Positions 48,932-59,212 of a stretch of DNA of 64,000 bases are shown here, piece after piece (position 1 is the stretch's first letter; each line of letters starts with the position of its first letter). This DNA is from Demequina rhizosphaerae (GTDB taxonomy: Bacteria > Actinomycetota > Actinomycetes > Actinomycetales > Demequinaceae). Location of the stretch: positions 124,001 to 188,000 of the forward strand of contig NZ_BBMC01000004.1 of assembly GCF_000971255.1 (NCBI RefSeq), in the 5' to 3' direction. The position numbers and the translations under genes were made by a program. The notes under the pieces were generated by a model. That model had not been told where the DNA came from. It did not search any database and worked only from the letters and a program-made list of their open reading frames with translations.

Positions 48932-50605
48932 GTGACCCCCGAAGAGCTCTCCGCGACCATCCGCGCCGCCATCCTGGCCGGCATCGACGACAGCGACTTC
49001 CAGCTGTCCCCGTTCGACGTCCCGGAGGTGCGCGTCGAGCGACCGCGTCAGCGCGATCATGGCGACTGGGCCACCAACGTCGCCATGCAGCTCGCGAAGA
49101 AGGCCGGCACGAACCCCCGCGAGCTCGCCGACACGCTCGTCGAGCGCCTCGCGCAGGTCGACGGCATCGCGACGGCCGAGGTCGCGGGCCCGGGCTTCAT
49201 CAATATCCGCCTCGACGCGGACGCCGCCGGCCTGCTCGCCAAGGGCATCGTCGAGTACGGCGACGACTACGGCCGCGGCGAGTCCCTCACGGGCAAGGTC
49301 GTCAACGTCGAGTTCGTGTCCGCGAACCCCACCGGCCCCGTCCACATCGGCGGCACCCGCTGGGCGGCCGTCGGCGACTCCCTCGCGCGCCTGCTCGAGT
49401 TCCACGGCGCGGAGGTGGTGCGCGAGTACTACTTCAACGACCACGGCGCGCAGATCGACCGCTTCGCGGCCTCGCTGCTCGCGGTCGTGCGCGGCGAGGA
49501 CGCGCCCGAGGACGGCTACGGCGGCGAGTACATCCAGGACATCGCCAACGAGGTCATGGCCGAGGCCGCCGCGGGCGGCTACAGTGACCCGCTCGAGCTG
49601 CCCCGCGACGAGCAGCTGGAGTTCTTCCGCAAGCACGGCGTCGCGCTGATGTTCCAGCAGATCAAGGACCAGCTCCACGCGTTCGGCGTCGACTTCGACG
49701 TCTACTTCCACGAGGACTCGCTGCACCACTCGGGCGCCGTCGACAAGGCGATCGAGCAGCTGAAGTCCACCGGTGCGCTGTACGAGAAGGACGGCGCCTG
49801 GTGGCTCCGCTCGACCGACTACGGCGACGACAAGGACCGCGTCGTCATCAAGTCCGACGGCCGACCGGCGTACATCGCGGGCGACCTCGCGTACTTCAAG
49901 GACAAGCGCCACCGCGGCGCGGACCTGTGCATCTACCTGCTCGGCGCGGACCACCACGGCTACATCGCGCGCCTCAAGGCGGCCGCGGCTGCCTTCGGTG
50001 ACGACGCCGACACCGTCGAGGTGAAGATCGGCCAGCTGGTCAACCTCGTCAAGGACGGCAAGCCGGTCCGCATGTCCAAGCGCGCGGGCACCGTCGTGAC
50101 GATCGAGGACCTCGTCGAGGCCGTCGGCGTCGACGCCGCCCGCTACGCGCTGGCCCGCTCCAGCGCGGACACCCCGATCGACGTCGACCTCGACCTGCTC
50201 GCGTCGCAGTCGAACGCGAACCCGGTGTTCTACGTCCAGTACGCGCACGCCCGCACGGCCGGCGTCGCCCGCAACGCCGCCGAGTACGGCATCCGCCGCG
50301 AGGACGGCTTCGACCCGTCGCTGCTCACGCACGAGTCCGAGGCCAAGCTCCTCGGCATCCTCGGCGAGTTCCCGCGCGTCGTCGCGCAGGCCGTCGAGTT
50401 CCGCGAGCAGCACCGCGTCGCGCGCTACCTCGAGGACGTCGCCGCCGCGTTCAACCAGTGGTACGACCGCACCCGCGTCACCCCGCAGGGCGACGAGGAG
50501 GTCACCGACCTCCACCGCACCCGTCTGTGGGTGAACGATGCGACCGGCCAGGTGCTGCGCAACGGCCTGCACCTGCTCGGCGTCTCCGCCCCCGAGAGGA
50601 TGTGA
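48932..50605 (+). CDS. argS: Arginyl-tRNA synthetase
   Basis: A 557-residue class I synthetase. The HIGH-type motif is [10 protein letters not shown] (about 131-140) and KMSKS-type is RMSKRAGT (about 378-385). A C-terminal anticodon-binding DALR domain ends the protein. TAGAAT (48920-48925) is 6 nt before the GTG, a textbook leaderless start. It is coupled to lysA (TGATG overlap). Confidence 0.97.
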   Translation: MTPEELSATIRAAILAGIDDSDFQLSPFDVPEVRVERPRQRDHGDWATNVAMQLAKKAGTNPRELADTLVERLAQVDGIATAEVAGPGFINIRLDADAAGLLAKGIVEYGDDYGRGESLTGKVVNVEFVSANPTGPVHIGGTRWAAVGDSLARLLEFHGAEVVREYYFNDHGAQIDRFAASLLAVVRGEDAPEDGYGGEYIQDIANEVMAEAAAGGYSDPLELPRDEQLEFFRKHGVALMFQQIKDQLHAFGVDFDVYFHEDSLHHSGAVDKAIEQLKSTGALYEKDGAWWLRSTDYGDDKDRVVIKSDGRPAYIAGDLAYFKDKRHRGADLCIYLLGADHHGYIARLKAAAAAFGDDADTVEVKIGQLVNLVKDGKPVRMSKRAGTVVTIEDLVEAVGVDAARYALARSSADTPIDVDLDLLASQSNANPVFYVQYAHARTAGVARNAAEYGIRREDGFDPSLLTHESEAKLLGILGEFPRVVAQAVEFREQHRVARYLEDVAAAFNQWYDRTRVTPQGDEEVTDLHRTRLWVNDATGQVLRNGLHLLGVSAPERM

Positions 50606-51948
50606 TGATGACCGCCGCCGTGTTCTCGAGGACCGTCACGCGCGGCGAGGACGGCGCCCTGTCCGTGGGCGGCGTCGACGTGCGCGAGCTCGCCGGGCGC
50701 TTCGGCACGCCGCTGTACGTGGTCGACGAGGAGGACATGCGGGCGCGCGCCGCCGCGTTCCGCGACTCCTTCACCACCGCGTTCGGCCGGCACGGCGCCA
50801 AGGTGGACGTGTACTACGCGTCCAAGGCGTTCCTGTCGTCCAAGGTCGCGCGCTGGATGCGCGCCGAGGACCTGTGCATGGACGTCGCGTCCGGCGGCGA
50901 GCTCGAGCTCGCGCTGCGCGGCGGCATGCCCGCCTCGCACATCGGCCTCCACGGCAACAACAAGTCGGACGCGGAGCTGCGCCGCGCGCTCGAGGTGGGC
51001 GTGGGCCGCATCATCGTCGACTCGTTCACCGAGATCGAGACGCTCGACGCGATCGCCCGCGAGATGGGCACGGTCGCGCCCGTGCTCGTGCGCGTCACCA
51101 CCGGCGTCCACGCAGGCGGCCACGAGTACATCGCGACCTCGCACGAGGACCAGAAGTTCGGGCTGTCGCTCGCGGCCGGCGCCGCCTTCGAGGCGCTGGT
51201 CGAGTGCCACGACGCTGAGGGCATCGACCTGCGCGGCATCCACACGCACATCGGCAGCCAGATCCTGTCGCTCGCGGCCTTCCAGGAGAGCGCGGAGCGG
51301 ATGCTGGGCCTGCGCGCGGCGTTCCGCGCCGAGGTCGGCGTCGACCTGCCCGAGGTGGACCTCGGCGGCGGCTACGCGATCCGCTACACGCCGCACGGCG
51401 AGGAGCTCACCCCGCAGGACGCGGCGGCCGGCATGGCCGAGGCCGTGGCCGCCGCCGTCGAGAAGGTCGGCGGCTCGTGGCCGCACCTGTCGATCGAGCC
51501 CGGCCGGGCCATCGCCGGGCCGGCGGGCATGACCCTCTACCGGGTCGGGGTCGTCAAGCGCGTGGACCTCGACGAGGGCGGCGAGCGCCAGTACGTCGCG
51601 GTCGACGGCGGCATGAGCGACAACATGCGCACCATCACGTACGAGGCCGAGTACACGGCGACCGTCGCGTCGCGGCTGTCCGACGCGGAGCCGGCGCTGA
51701 GCCGCGTGGTCGGCAAGCACTGCGAGAGCGGCGATATCGTCGTGCGCGACGTCGACCTGCCGCACGACACCGCCCGCGGCGACCTGCTCGCGGTGCCCGC
51801 GACCGGCGCGTACGGCCGCGTGATGGCCTCGAACTACAACTCCGTTCTCCGCCCCGCCGTGGTCGCGGTGCGCGACGGCGAGGCCGAGCTGCTGGTCCGT
51901 CGCGACACCCTCGAGGACCTCTTCAGCTGGGACGTCGCGCCCGACTGA
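50605..51948 (+). CDS. lysA: Diaminopimelate decarboxylase
   Basis: A 447-residue PLP enzyme making L-lysine from meso-diaminopimelate. The PLP lysine is in VYYASKAFLS (Lys74). Further motifs are IHTHIGSQI, EPGRAIAGPAG and the active-site Cys in GKHCESGDI (about 372). It starts in overlap with the argS stop. The argS-lysA-hom-thrC-thrB order is classic for actinobacteria, though other genes intervene before hom here. Confidence 0.97.
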   Translation: MMTAAVFSRTVTRGEDGALSVGGVDVRELAGRFGTPLYVVDEEDMRARAAAFRDSFTTAFGRHGAKVDVYYASKAFLSSKVARWMRAEDLCMDVASGGELELALRGGMPASHIGLHGNNKSDAELRRALEVGVGRIIVDSFTEIETLDAIAREMGTVAPVLVRVTTGVHAGGHEYIATSHEDQKFGLSLAAGAAFEALVECHDAEGIDLRGIHTHIGSQILSLAAFQESAERMLGLRAAFRAEVGVDLPEVDLGGGYAIRYTPHGEELTPQDAAAGMAEAVAAAVEKVGGSWPHLSIEPGRAIAGPAGMTLYRVGVVKRVDLDEGGERQYVAVDGGMSDNMRTITYEAEYTATVASRLSDAEPALSRVVGKHCESGDIVVRDVDLPHDTARGDLLAVPATGAYGRVMASNYNSVLRPAVVAVRDGEAELLVRRDTLEDLFSWDVAPD

Positions 51949-52034
51949 GGAGCCGCATCGTCGCTCGCCTCGCGCGCCCGAGGGATGCGCGGTTGACTGG
52001 TGGGGAGTCCCCGCCAGCGACGAAGGGAGCCGCC

Positions 52035-52190
52035 ATGCCCACCGGTCAGGACAAGCCCCACCTCGGTGTCTTCGACCCCGCGCCGACGAGCGAATGGGAC
52101 GAGATGCCCGACGACGACGCGGGCGACGTGATCCCGCCCGCCGCGGTCGAGATGGAGATCCTCCACCCGATCGAGCGGCACAGCGACTGA
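52035..52190 (+). CDS. Small acidic hypothetical protein
   Basis: A 51-residue protein, MPTGQDKPHLGVFDP at the start and HPIERHSD at the end. The ATG has an AAGGGAG site at good spacing. Codon use is typical of the genome, which supports a real gene. Function unknown. Confidence 0.55.
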   Translation: MPTGQDKPHLGVFDPAPTSEWDEMPDDDAGDVIPPAAVEMEILHPIERHSD

Positions 52191-52308
52191 GCCTCGTCCG
52201 AGGCCGGCGCGCAGGAACGTCCCGGCGCCCCGCGCGCGTTCACCCGAGGGAGGGCGACGAGGCCCTCGCGAACCGGGAGCACTGACCGGGAGCCCAAGGA
52301 GGTGCGTG

Positions 52309-52515
52309 ATGACCGAGCAGTACGACGCGGACACCGAGGCGCTGGTCGAGCTGGCCGCCGAGGTCGAGCGCGAGCGCGAGGCGGAGTCGACGGAGTACGA
52401 CAGCTCCGTGGACCCCGAGGACGAGATCGACGAGGAGGCGCCCGCGGACGGGCCCGTCGAGCCCCTCGACGACGGCCCCGAGGACGAGGGCGGCGACGAG
52501 GCGAGGTACCTCTAG
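52309..52515 (+). CDS. Small, very acidic hypothetical protein
   Basis: A 68-residue protein, over 40% Asp/Glu (VELAAEVEREREAESTEYD), without Cys or hydrophobic segments. The ATG has an AAGGAGG site. It converges on the QorB-like gene. It may be disordered; function unknown. Confidence 0.6.
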   Translation: MTEQYDADTEALVELAAEVEREREAESTEYDSSVDPEDEIDEEAPADGPVEPLDDGPEDEGGDEARYL

Positions 52516-52552
52516 GCGGCGCGACGGACCCGGCCGGCGCCGGGGAGCGGGA

Positions 52553-53410
52553 TCAGCCGCGCGCGGCCGCCGCGACCGCGTCGGCGAGCGGGGTCGTGGG
52601 CCGGCCGATGAGGTCGGCGAGCGCGGTGCTGGTCGTGTCGAGCTCGCCCTTGGCGATCGAGGCGTCGATCGCGGCCCAGAAGCGCGCCGCGCCCGGGTCC
52701 ATGCCCACCTCCTCGAAGGTGGTCGCGAGCCGCTCGACCGAGACGTCCGAGTGCGCGATCTGCGCGCCGGTCGCGGTCGCGGCCTCGGCGGCCAGGTCGG
52801 CGAGCGTGAAGCGGGTGCCGCCGAGCTCGTAGACCTCGCCCTCGGTGTCCTGCAGCAGGGCGACGGCGGCCGCCTCCGCGTAGTCGGCGCGTGAGGCCGC
52901 CGCGATCGTCGCGCCGCCGGTCGCGCCCAGCACCGTGCCGGTCTCCGCGTAGGTCGCGAGCTGGCCGGTGTAGTTCTCGAGGTACCAGCCGTTGCGCAGC
53001 ACGGTCGCGGGGATCGACGAGGCGGCGAGCGCCTCCTCGGTCGCGAGGTGCTCCGCCGCGAGGGGGTTGCTCGTGGTGTCGGCGCCCAGGATCGACGTGT
53101 ACACCAGGCGCGAGACGCCGGCGCGCTCGGCGGCGTCGATGACCGCCCGGTGCTGCGCGACGCGCTGTCCCACCTCGGAGCCGGACACCAGCGCGAGGCG
53201 GTCGACGCCCGCGAGCGCCGCGTCGAGCGACGCGCCGTCCGTGTAGTCGCCGAAGCGCACTGTGACGCCGCGCTCGGCCAGGTCCTCGACCTTGGCGGTC
53301 GTGCGGGCGATCGCGATCACGTCGGCGGGGGCGGCGCCGCGGGAGAGGAGGCTCTCGACGATGAGCCGGCCGAGGTGGCCGCTGGCGCCGGTGACGGCGT
53401 AGGTGGTCAT
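52553..53410 (-). CDS. NmrA/QorB-like NAD(P)H-binding quinone reductase
   Basis: A 285-residue protein with an N-terminal Rossmann motif TGASGHLGRLIVESL and the family block YTSILGADTTSNPLAAEH, as in QorB (YtfG). ATG 53410 has a GGAAGGAC site. Its divergent HxlR neighbour is the usual regulator of this gene type. It probably reduces quinones or detoxifies aldehydes; the cofactor is likely NADPH. Confidence 0.88.
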   Translation of the reverse strand: MTTYAVTGASGHLGRLIVESLLSRGAAPADVIAIARTTAKVEDLAERGVTVRFGDYTDGASLDAALAGVDRLALVSGSEVGQRVAQHRAVIDAAERAGVSRLVYTSILGADTTSNPLAAEHLATEEALAASSIPATVLRNGWYLENYTGQLATYAETGTVLGATGGATIAAASRADYAEAAAVALLQDTEGEVYELGGTRFTLADLAAEAATATGAQIAHSDVSVERLATTFEEVGMDPGAARFWAAIDASIAKGELDTTSTALADLIGRPTTPLADAVAAAARG

Positions 53411-53462
53411 GGGGAGGTCCTTCCGTTCGGCGGCGGGGCCCGTTGCCGCGCCTTCCGCGAAC

Positions 53463-53479
53463 ACTAACGATAAGTAAGT
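53463..53479. promoter_or_regulatory. Operator-like imperfect palindrome between qorB-like and hxlR genes
   Basis: ACTAAC (53463-53468), GATAA, GTAAGT (53474-53479): 6-bp arms with one mismatch in an AT-rich patch. Its location between divergent genes fits an HxlR/QorR binding site. Confidence 0.65.
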
Positions 53480-53526
53480 ACCCCCTATTCCGTCTGTTGG
53501 TGACGGGCCGGTCGTACAGTGGGGGT

Positions 53527-53916
53527 GTGGACGACCCCGAGGCTCTCGATCCGTCGCCGGCGCTGGTGACGGACGTCTTCGCGCGCGCCTGCACGTCGCG
53601 CGCCGCGTTCGAGGACGTCACCTCGCGCTGGTCGTCGCTGGTGCTGCTCGCGCTCGCGGAGGGGCCGCACCGCTTCGGCGAGCTGCGGCGTCGCGTCGAG
53701 GGCGTGAGCGAGCGGATGCTCGCCCAGTCGCTGCGCGGTCTCGAGCGCGACGGCCTGCTCACCCGCGACGTCGCCGGCACCATCCCGCCGCGGGTCGACT
53801 ACGCGCTCACCCCGCTCGGGGCGCGCGTGGCGGACGGCCTGCGCGGGCTCGCGGACGTGCTCGAGGGGGCCGTGCCGGACATCGACCGCGCGCGGCTCGA
53901 GTACGACTCCCGGTGA
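53527..53916 (+). CDS. HxlR-family transcriptional regulator
   Basis: A 129-residue winged-helix protein. It has the conserved Cys near the N-terminus (FARACTSRA, variant of CP) and the family core WSSLVLLALAEGPHRFGELRR ... VSERMLAQSLRGLERDGLL. The family senses electrophiles or oxidants via Cys. TACAGT is 6 nt before the GTG (leaderless). It probably represses itself and the divergent reductase gene. Confidence 0.88.
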   Translation: MDDPEALDPSPALVTDVFARACTSRAAFEDVTSRWSSLVLLALAEGPHRFGELRRRVEGVSERMLAQSLRGLERDGLLTRDVAGTIPPRVDYALTPLGARVADGLRGLADVLEGAVPDIDRARLEYDSR

Positions 53917-54000
53917 CGAGGTCCGGACCGCCCGGCCGCCGCATCGTCCCTCCGCCCGGGCCGCCCGGGACGTGCCTGCCCTCACGCTAAAGTGGGAGCC

Positions 54001-55287
54001 GTGCCCAGCCCCCTCACCCCCGTCAAGGTCGCCATCCTCGGCCCCGGAACCGTCGGCTCGGAGGTCGTGCGCCTGCTGACGCAGGAGGCCGAGGACCTCG
54101 CCGCGCGCGTGGGCGCGCCGCTCGAGATCATCGGCATCCACGTGCGCGACACGTCCAAGGACCGCGGCCCCCACGTGCCGCGCGAGCTCCTCACGTCCGA
54201 CGCCTCCGCGCTCGTCGCGGACGCCGACGTGGTGGTCGAGCTCATGGGCGGCATCGAGCCGGCCCGCACGCTCATCCTCGAGGCCATCGCGGGCGGCGCC
54301 TCCGTCGTCACCGCGAACAAGGCCCTCGTCGCGGCCCACGGCCCCGAGCTGTACGAGGCCGCCGACGCCGCGAACGTGGACCTCTACTTCGAGGCCGCCG
54401 TCGCCGGCGCGATCCCGCTCGTCCGGCCCGTGCGCGAGTCGCTCGCGGGCGACCACATCACGCGCATCCTCGGCATCGTCAACGGCACCACCAACTACAT
54501 CCTCGACGAGATGACGCGGCGCGGGCTGTCCTACGACGTCGCGCTCAAGCAGGCGCAGGAGCTCGGCTACGCCGAGGCCGACCCGACCGCGGACGTCGAG
54601 GGGCACGATGCGGCGGCCAAGGCCGCGATCCTCGCGTCCCTCGCGTTCCACCAGCGGGTCGCGCTGTCCGACGTCTACTGCGAGGGCATCTCCGCCGTCA
54701 CCGCGGACGACGTGATCGCGGCGCGCGAGACGCACCAGGTCATCAAGCTGCTCGCGATCGCCGAGCGCACCGAGGGCGGCGTCACCGTGCGCGTCCACCC
54801 GGCGCTCGTGTCCGAGGACCACCCGCTCGCGGGCGTCCACGGCGCGTTCAACGCGGTCTTCATCGAGGCCGAGTCCGCGGGCGGGCTGATGTTCTACGGC
54901 CAGGGCGCCGGCGGCACGCCCACCGCGTCCGCCGTGCTCGGCGACATCGTGTCCGTCGCGCGCCACAAGGCGATCGGCGGCAAGGGCCCGCGCGAGTCGA
55001 ACTACGCGGTGCACGAGGTGCTGCCGATGGACGCCGCGCTCACGCGCTACTCGGTGCGGATGGCGGTCGAGGACCGCCCCGGCGTGCTCGCGGCGGTCGC
55101 GACCGTGTTCCAGAAGCACGGCGTGGGCATCGAGATCGTCCGGCAGGTGCCGGGGCAGACGCACGCGGGGCTGATCCTGTCGACGTACGCGGCGCCCGAG
55201 CGCGACCTGCGCGCGACGGTGGCGGACCTGCGCGCGAGCGACGCGGTCGCCGAGGTGAAGTCCGTGCTGAGGATCGAGGGGGAGTAG
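54001..55287 (+). CDS. hom: Homoserine dehydrogenase
   Basis: A 428-residue enzyme of Thr/Met synthesis. It has an NAD-binding domain ([15 protein letters not shown]), the catalytic domain ([35 protein letters not shown]), and a C-terminal ACT domain (about 345-420) for threonine feedback. TAAAGT (53988-53993) is 7 nt before the GTG, so it is leaderless. It overlaps thrC by 1 nt. Confidence 0.96.
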   Translation: MPSPLTPVKVAILGPGTVGSEVVRLLTQEAEDLAARVGAPLEIIGIHVRDTSKDRGPHVPRELLTSDASALVADADVVVELMGGIEPARTLILEAIAGGASVVTANKALVAAHGPELYEAADAANVDLYFEAAVAGAIPLVRPVRESLAGDHITRILGIVNGTTNYILDEMTRRGLSYDVALKQAQELGYAEADPTADVEGHDAAAKAAILASLAFHQRVALSDVYCEGISAVTADDVIAARETHQVIKLLAIAERTEGGVTVRVHPALVSEDHPLAGVHGAFNAVFIEAESAGGLMFYGQGAGGTPTASAVLGDIVSVARHKAIGGKGPRESNYAVHEVLPMDAALTRYSVRMAVEDRPGVLAAVATVFQKHGVGIEIVRQVPGQTHAGLILSTYAAPERDLRATVADLRASDAVAEVKSVLRIEGE

Positions 55288-56345
55288 TGGCGCACGTGTG
55301 GGGCGGCATCGTCCGCGAGTACCTGGACCGCATGCCGTTCGAGGAGGGCGACCGCATCGTCTCCCTGGGCGAGGGCGGCACGCCGCTCGTGCACGCCCAG
55401 TCGATCTCCGCCGAGGTCGGCGCCGAGGTCTTCGTCAAGGTCGAGGGCATGAACCCGACCGGCTCCTTCAAGGACCGCGGCATGACCTCCGCGATCACGC
55501 AGGTCGTCAAGGACGGCGACCACACCGTGGTGTGCGCGTCGACCGGCAACACCTCCGCCTCCGCCGCGGCGTACGCCGCGCACGCGGGCCTGCGCTGCGT
55601 CGTGATGATCCCGCAGGGCAAGATCGCGGCCGGCAAGATGGCGCAGGCCATCGTGCACGGCGCGGACCTGGTGCAGGTCGACGGCAACTTCGACGAGTGC
55701 CTCGACATCGTGCGCGAGCTGTCCGAGAACTACCCGATCGCGCTCGTGAACTCGGTCAACCCGTACCGCCTCCAGGGACAGAAGACCGGGGCCTTCGAGA
55801 TCGTCGACCAGCTGGGCGACGCCCCCGACATCCACATGCTCCCCGTCGGCAACGCGGGCAACATCTCCGCGTACTGGATGGGCTTCACCGAGTACGCCGA
55901 GGCCGGCATCGCCTCGCGCACGCCGCGCATCTGGGGCGTCCAGGCGGCCGGCGCCGCGCCGTTCGTCGCGGGCCACCCCATCAAGGACCCCGAGACGGTC
56001 GCGACCGCGATCCGCATCGGCAAGCCCGCCTCGTGGGACCTCGCGATCAACGCGCGCGACGAGTCCGGCGGCTGGATCCGCGCCGTCTCCGACGCCCAGA
56101 TCCTGTCCGCGCAGGCGCGCCTGGCCGCGGACGTCGGCGTGTTCGTCGAGCCCGCCTCCGCGGCGCCGATCGCGGGCCTGCTCGCGGCGGCCGCGCTGGG
56201 CGAGGTGCCGCGCGGCGCGACCATCACGTGCACCGTGACGGGCAACGGGCTCAAGGACACCGCGACCGCGCTGGGCGACCGCGAGGTCGACCCGACGGTC
56301 ATCCCCGTCGACGTCGAGGCCGCCGCGGCGGCGCTCGGCCTGTAG
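55287..56345 (+). CDS. thrC: Threonine synthase
   Basis: A 352-residue PLP enzyme converting O-phosphohomoserine to threonine. The PLP lysine is in [10 protein letters not shown] (Lys62). The phosphate loop is [13 protein letters not shown]. The GTG start shares one base with the hom stop (TAGTG). It is the second gene of hom-thrC-thrB. Confidence 0.96.
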   Translation: MAHVWGGIVREYLDRMPFEEGDRIVSLGEGGTPLVHAQSISAEVGAEVFVKVEGMNPTGSFKDRGMTSAITQVVKDGDHTVVCASTGNTSASAAAYAAHAGLRCVVMIPQGKIAAGKMAQAIVHGADLVQVDGNFDECLDIVRELSENYPIALVNSVNPYRLQGQKTGAFEIVDQLGDAPDIHMLPVGNAGNISAYWMGFTEYAEAGIASRTPRIWGVQAAGAAPFVAGHPIKDPETVATAIRIGKPASWDLAINARDESGGWIRAVSDAQILSAQARLAADVGVFVEPASAAPIAGLLAAAALGEVPRGATITCTVTGNGLKDTATALGDREVDPTVIPVDVEAAAAALGL

Positions 56346-56350
56346 CCGCC

Positions 56351-57283
56351 ATGGCGATGCGGCTCGCCGCGGACCACGTCCGCGTGTCCGTGCCCGCGAC
56401 CGCGGGCAATCTCGGTCCCGGCTTCGACGCGCTCGGCATGGCGCTGGGCCTGGTCGACGACCTCGAGGTGCGGGCCGTCGCATCGTCCTCCGTGGAGGTC
56501 GAGATCGAGGGCGAGGGCGCGGCGTCGCTGCCGCGCGACGAGAACCACCTCGTGGTGCAGGCGCTGCGCGCGGCGCTCGACCACGTGGGCGCCTCGCAGA
56601 CCGGGCTGCACATCCGCGCGGTCAACCGCATCCCGCACGGCCGCGGCCTCGGCTCGTCCGCGGCGGCCGTCGTGGCGGGCATCGTCGCGGCGCGCTCGCT
56701 CATCGCGGAGCCCGAGGCGCTGCCGGCCGAGGAGGTGCTGCGGCTCGCGAACGCGTTCGAGGGGCACCCCGACAACGCCGCGCCCGCGATCTACGGCGGC
56801 GCGACGGTGGCGTGGAAGGACGCGTCGGGCGTGCACGCGCGCCCGCTCCTCGTGTCCGACGAGATCGAGACCGCGGTGCTGGTGCCCGGCTCGACGCTGC
56901 CGACCAAGGAGGCGCGTGCGGTCCTGCCTCCCAAGGTGCCGCACGTGGACGCGGCGTTCAACGTCGGCCGCGCCGCGCTGCTCGTGAACTCGCTTGCCGG
57001 ACGCCCCGAGGACCTCTTCGCCGCGACCGAGGACAAGCTCCACCAGACGTACCGGGCCGACGTGCTCGGGCCCGCGACGTCGATGGTCCGCGAGCTGCGC
57101 GCGCGCGGGCTCGCGGCCGTGGTCTCCGGCGCCGGCCCCTCGGTGCTGGTGCTCGGCACCGGGCTGCAGGCCGAGGGCCTGGAGAGCGGCCTGCTGACCT
57201 GGGCCGAGGGCATCGGCGGCGACCGCTGGCACTGCATCCACACCCGCGAGCGGGTGACCGGCGCGACCGGGGTGCGGCTCTAG
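56351..57283 (+). CDS. thrB: Homoserine kinase
   Basis: A 310-residue GHMP kinase. The ATP loop is PHGRGLGSSAAAVVAG (about 97-112), with the N-terminal VSVPATAGNLGPGFD and the C-terminal SGAGPSVLVLG. It phosphorylates homoserine for ThrC. It starts 5 nt after thrC, and its stop abuts the stop of the convergent TRIC gene with no spacer. Confidence 0.96.
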   Translation: MAMRLAADHVRVSVPATAGNLGPGFDALGMALGLVDDLEVRAVASSSVEVEIEGEGAASLPRDENHLVVQALRAALDHVGASQTGLHIRAVNRIPHGRGLGSSAAAVVAGIVAARSLIAEPEALPAEEVLRLANAFEGHPDNAAPAIYGGATVAWKDASGVHARPLLVSDEIETAVLVPGSTLPTKEARAVLPPKVPHVDAAFNVGRAALLVNSLAGRPEDLFAATEDKLHQTYRADVLGPATSMVRELRARGLAAVVSGAGPSVLVLGTGLQAEGLESGLLTWAEGIGGDRWHCIHTRERVTGATGVRL

Positions 57284-58222
57284 CTAGGCCGTCCCGTCCT
57301 CCTTGGGCTCCTCGGAGTCCTCCGCCTCCACGGCCGCGGCCCACTCCTGCGACGGCGAGGCGTGCCCCAGCCCGGGTCCGTACTCGTCGATGACCAGGGT
57401 CTCGGTGGCCGCGCCCGCGTCCGCGGCATCGTCGGTCTCGTCCCATACCTCGGGCTCGGCGGTCGGCTGCGGATGCGCGAGCGTCACCGCGGCGAGGGAG
57501 CCGGTGGCGGGGCTAAGCTCGCCGATGCCCTCGGGGAGCGTGCCCTCCTTGCGTGCGACCCGGAACGCGCGCCGCATCTTGAGCTCGTACGCGTGCTTGC
57601 GGGGCTGCGGCACGCTCACGTGGAACACCTGCCCGGACAGCCGGATCAGCACGGCGACGGCGGTCGAGAGCACGAGCGTGACGATCGGTTCCGTCGGCCG
57701 GGCGAGCAACACGTACGCGACGCCGGCGCCGAGGCCGGCGACGGCGTTCGGCGGGCCCATGTACATGATCGACGACGGCCGTCCTTGGAGCACGTCGCAC
57801 AGCATCAGCCCCCCGACGGAGGCGATCATGCCGATGACGATCGCCGGGAGCCAGCGGACGCCGGTGAGCAGAGCGGTGTTGACGCCGACGACGGCGAACA
57901 CGCCGATGATGATCGAGTCGAGCCACCACAGCAGCTGGCCGAGCTTGCGGAGGTAGTACAGGAACAGCATCCCGATGCCCGCCGCGACGCCGGCGGCGAC
58001 GAAGTACGACGGGTCGCGCAGCGACTGCGGGGGGAGACGCCCGAGCAGGACGTCGCGGATGATCGCGCCGCCGAAGCCCATGGCGGCGGAGAGCGTCAGG
58101 ACCCCGACGAGGTCCGTGTGCTCGTCCTCTCCGGCGCGGATCGCTCCGCCGAGCGCGCCGATGAACACGGCGGCCACGTAGATCCACTGGGGCATGTCGA
58201 TGAGATCTGCTGCAACGATCAC
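57284..58222 (-). CDS. TRIC-type cation channel (YadS/UPF0126 family)
   Basis: A 312-residue protein with seven membrane helices as two repeats, each containing the glycine-rich pattern GGAIIRDVLLG / GGLMLCDVLQG. It has a long acidic cytoplasmic tail (about 230-312). The family forms trimeric K+ channels. TAGGCT (58234-58229) is 6 nt before the GTG. Its promoter interleaves with that of the divergent gene at 58259. Confidence 0.88.
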   Translation of the reverse strand: MIVAADLIDMPQWIYVAAVFIGALGGAIRAGEDEHTDLVGVLTLSAAMGFGGAIIRDVLLGRLPPQSLRDPSYFVAAGVAAGIGMLFLYYLRKLGQLLWWLDSIIIGVFAVVGVNTALLTGVRWLPAIVIGMIASVGGLMLCDVLQGRPSSIMYMGPPNAVAGLGAGVAYVLLARPTEPIVTLVLSTAVAVLIRLSGQVFHVSVPQPRKHAYELKMRRAFRVARKEGTLPEGIGELSPATGSLAAVTLAHPQPTAEPEVWDETDDAADAGAATETLVIDEYGPGLGHASPSQEWAAAVEAEDSEEPKEDGTA

Positions 58223-58258
58223 GGCACGAGCCTACGGGCGTGCCCCTAGGCTCGTCGC

Positions 58259-59212
58259 ATGGGATCAGGAAGAGCGGCGATCCTGCCGCCCGGGAAGGCG
58301 TTGCGGCTGGCAGGCGTCGTCGTGGCGGTCCTCGTCGCGGTGGCGGTGGCGGTCGGCGTGGTGGCCGGGGTCGGCGCCGGCGTCGGTGCGGCGCTGGGCG
58401 GTCTCACCGTCGTGATGGTCTCGCTGATGAGCGGGCCGCGGTGGCACGCGATCGCGCTCGGCGTCGCGATCGCCGTCCTGGCCGCGGGCGCGACCCTCGC
58501 GCGGGACGATGCGCTGGTGCTGGGCCTCCTGACGGCGGCCTCGGCCGTCGTGACGTACCCCGTCGTGCTCCGCTACGGCCCGGTGACCGGCACGGCGCCG
58601 GTGGTGCTCGCGGTTGCCGGCACCGTCGCCGCCGACATCGGCCCATGGGCCGCGGCGGCCGGCGTCGCGGCGGCCGCCGTCGCGGTGCCGCTCGCGCTCG
58701 CGGCGCTCGGGCTCGCGAAGCTTCCTGCGGCGGCGCTGCCGCGGCGCACCACCATCGCCTACGTGGCCGCCCTGGCCGCCGGCTCGGGGATTGCGATCGG
58801 GATCGGGCGCGCGCTCGAGCTCGCGCACGCCCTGTGGCTCGTGGTCGCCCTCAGCGCGGTCCTGGTGCCCGTCCGCGGCGAGACCACGGCGCGCGCGCGG
58901 CGCAGGGTGGTCGGCACGGTGGTCGGCACGCTCGTCGGCGCGGTGCTCGCGTCGGTGCTGCCGACGTGGCTGGCGATCGCGCTCGCGGTGGCCGCCGCGG
59001 TGGGCGGGCTGGCGTGGAGCATCGCCAAGGACGAGATCCGCGGCGCGGCGTTCACCGCGGCCGTCATCGTCCTCCTGGCCGGCGCCGCGTCGACGGCCGG
59101 CGCGTGGGACGCCGCCCTGCAGCGGATCGGCCTCACGGTGGTGGGTGTGGTCCTCGCGAGCGCCCTGGCGCTGCTGATCGCGCGCCTCGAGCGTGCCGAG
59201 GAGTCGCCATGA
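58259..59212 (+). CDS. FUSC-like multi-pass membrane protein
   Basis: A 317-residue protein with two blocks of five to six hydrophobic helices (about 15-140 and 160-305) separated by a basic loop (RGETTARARRRVVGTVVGTL), which is the FUSC-like pattern. Possible efflux role. TAGGCT (58247-58252) is 6 nt before the ATG (leaderless). It overlaps the GNAT gene by ATGA. Confidence 0.75.
   Translation: MGSGRAAILPPGKALRLAGVVVAVLVAVAVAVGVVAGVGAGVGAALGGLTVVMVSLMSGPRWHAIALGVAIAVLAAGATLARDDALVLGLLTAASAVVTYPVVLRYGPVTGTAPVVLAVAGTVAADIGPWAAAAGVAAAAVAVPLALAALGLAKLPAAALPRRTTIAYVAALAAGSGIAIGIGRALELAHALWLVVALSAVLVPVRGETTARARRRVVGTVVGTLVGAVLASVLPTWLAIALAVAAAVGGLAWSIAKDEIRGAAFTAAVIVLLAGAASTAGAWDAALQRIGLTVVGVVLASALALLIARLERAEESP

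Noticed and set aside
47618-50572. A 984-residue minus-strand frame across argS and its upstream genes
   Set aside because: It crosses three confident genes on the other strand and shows shadow-type composition.
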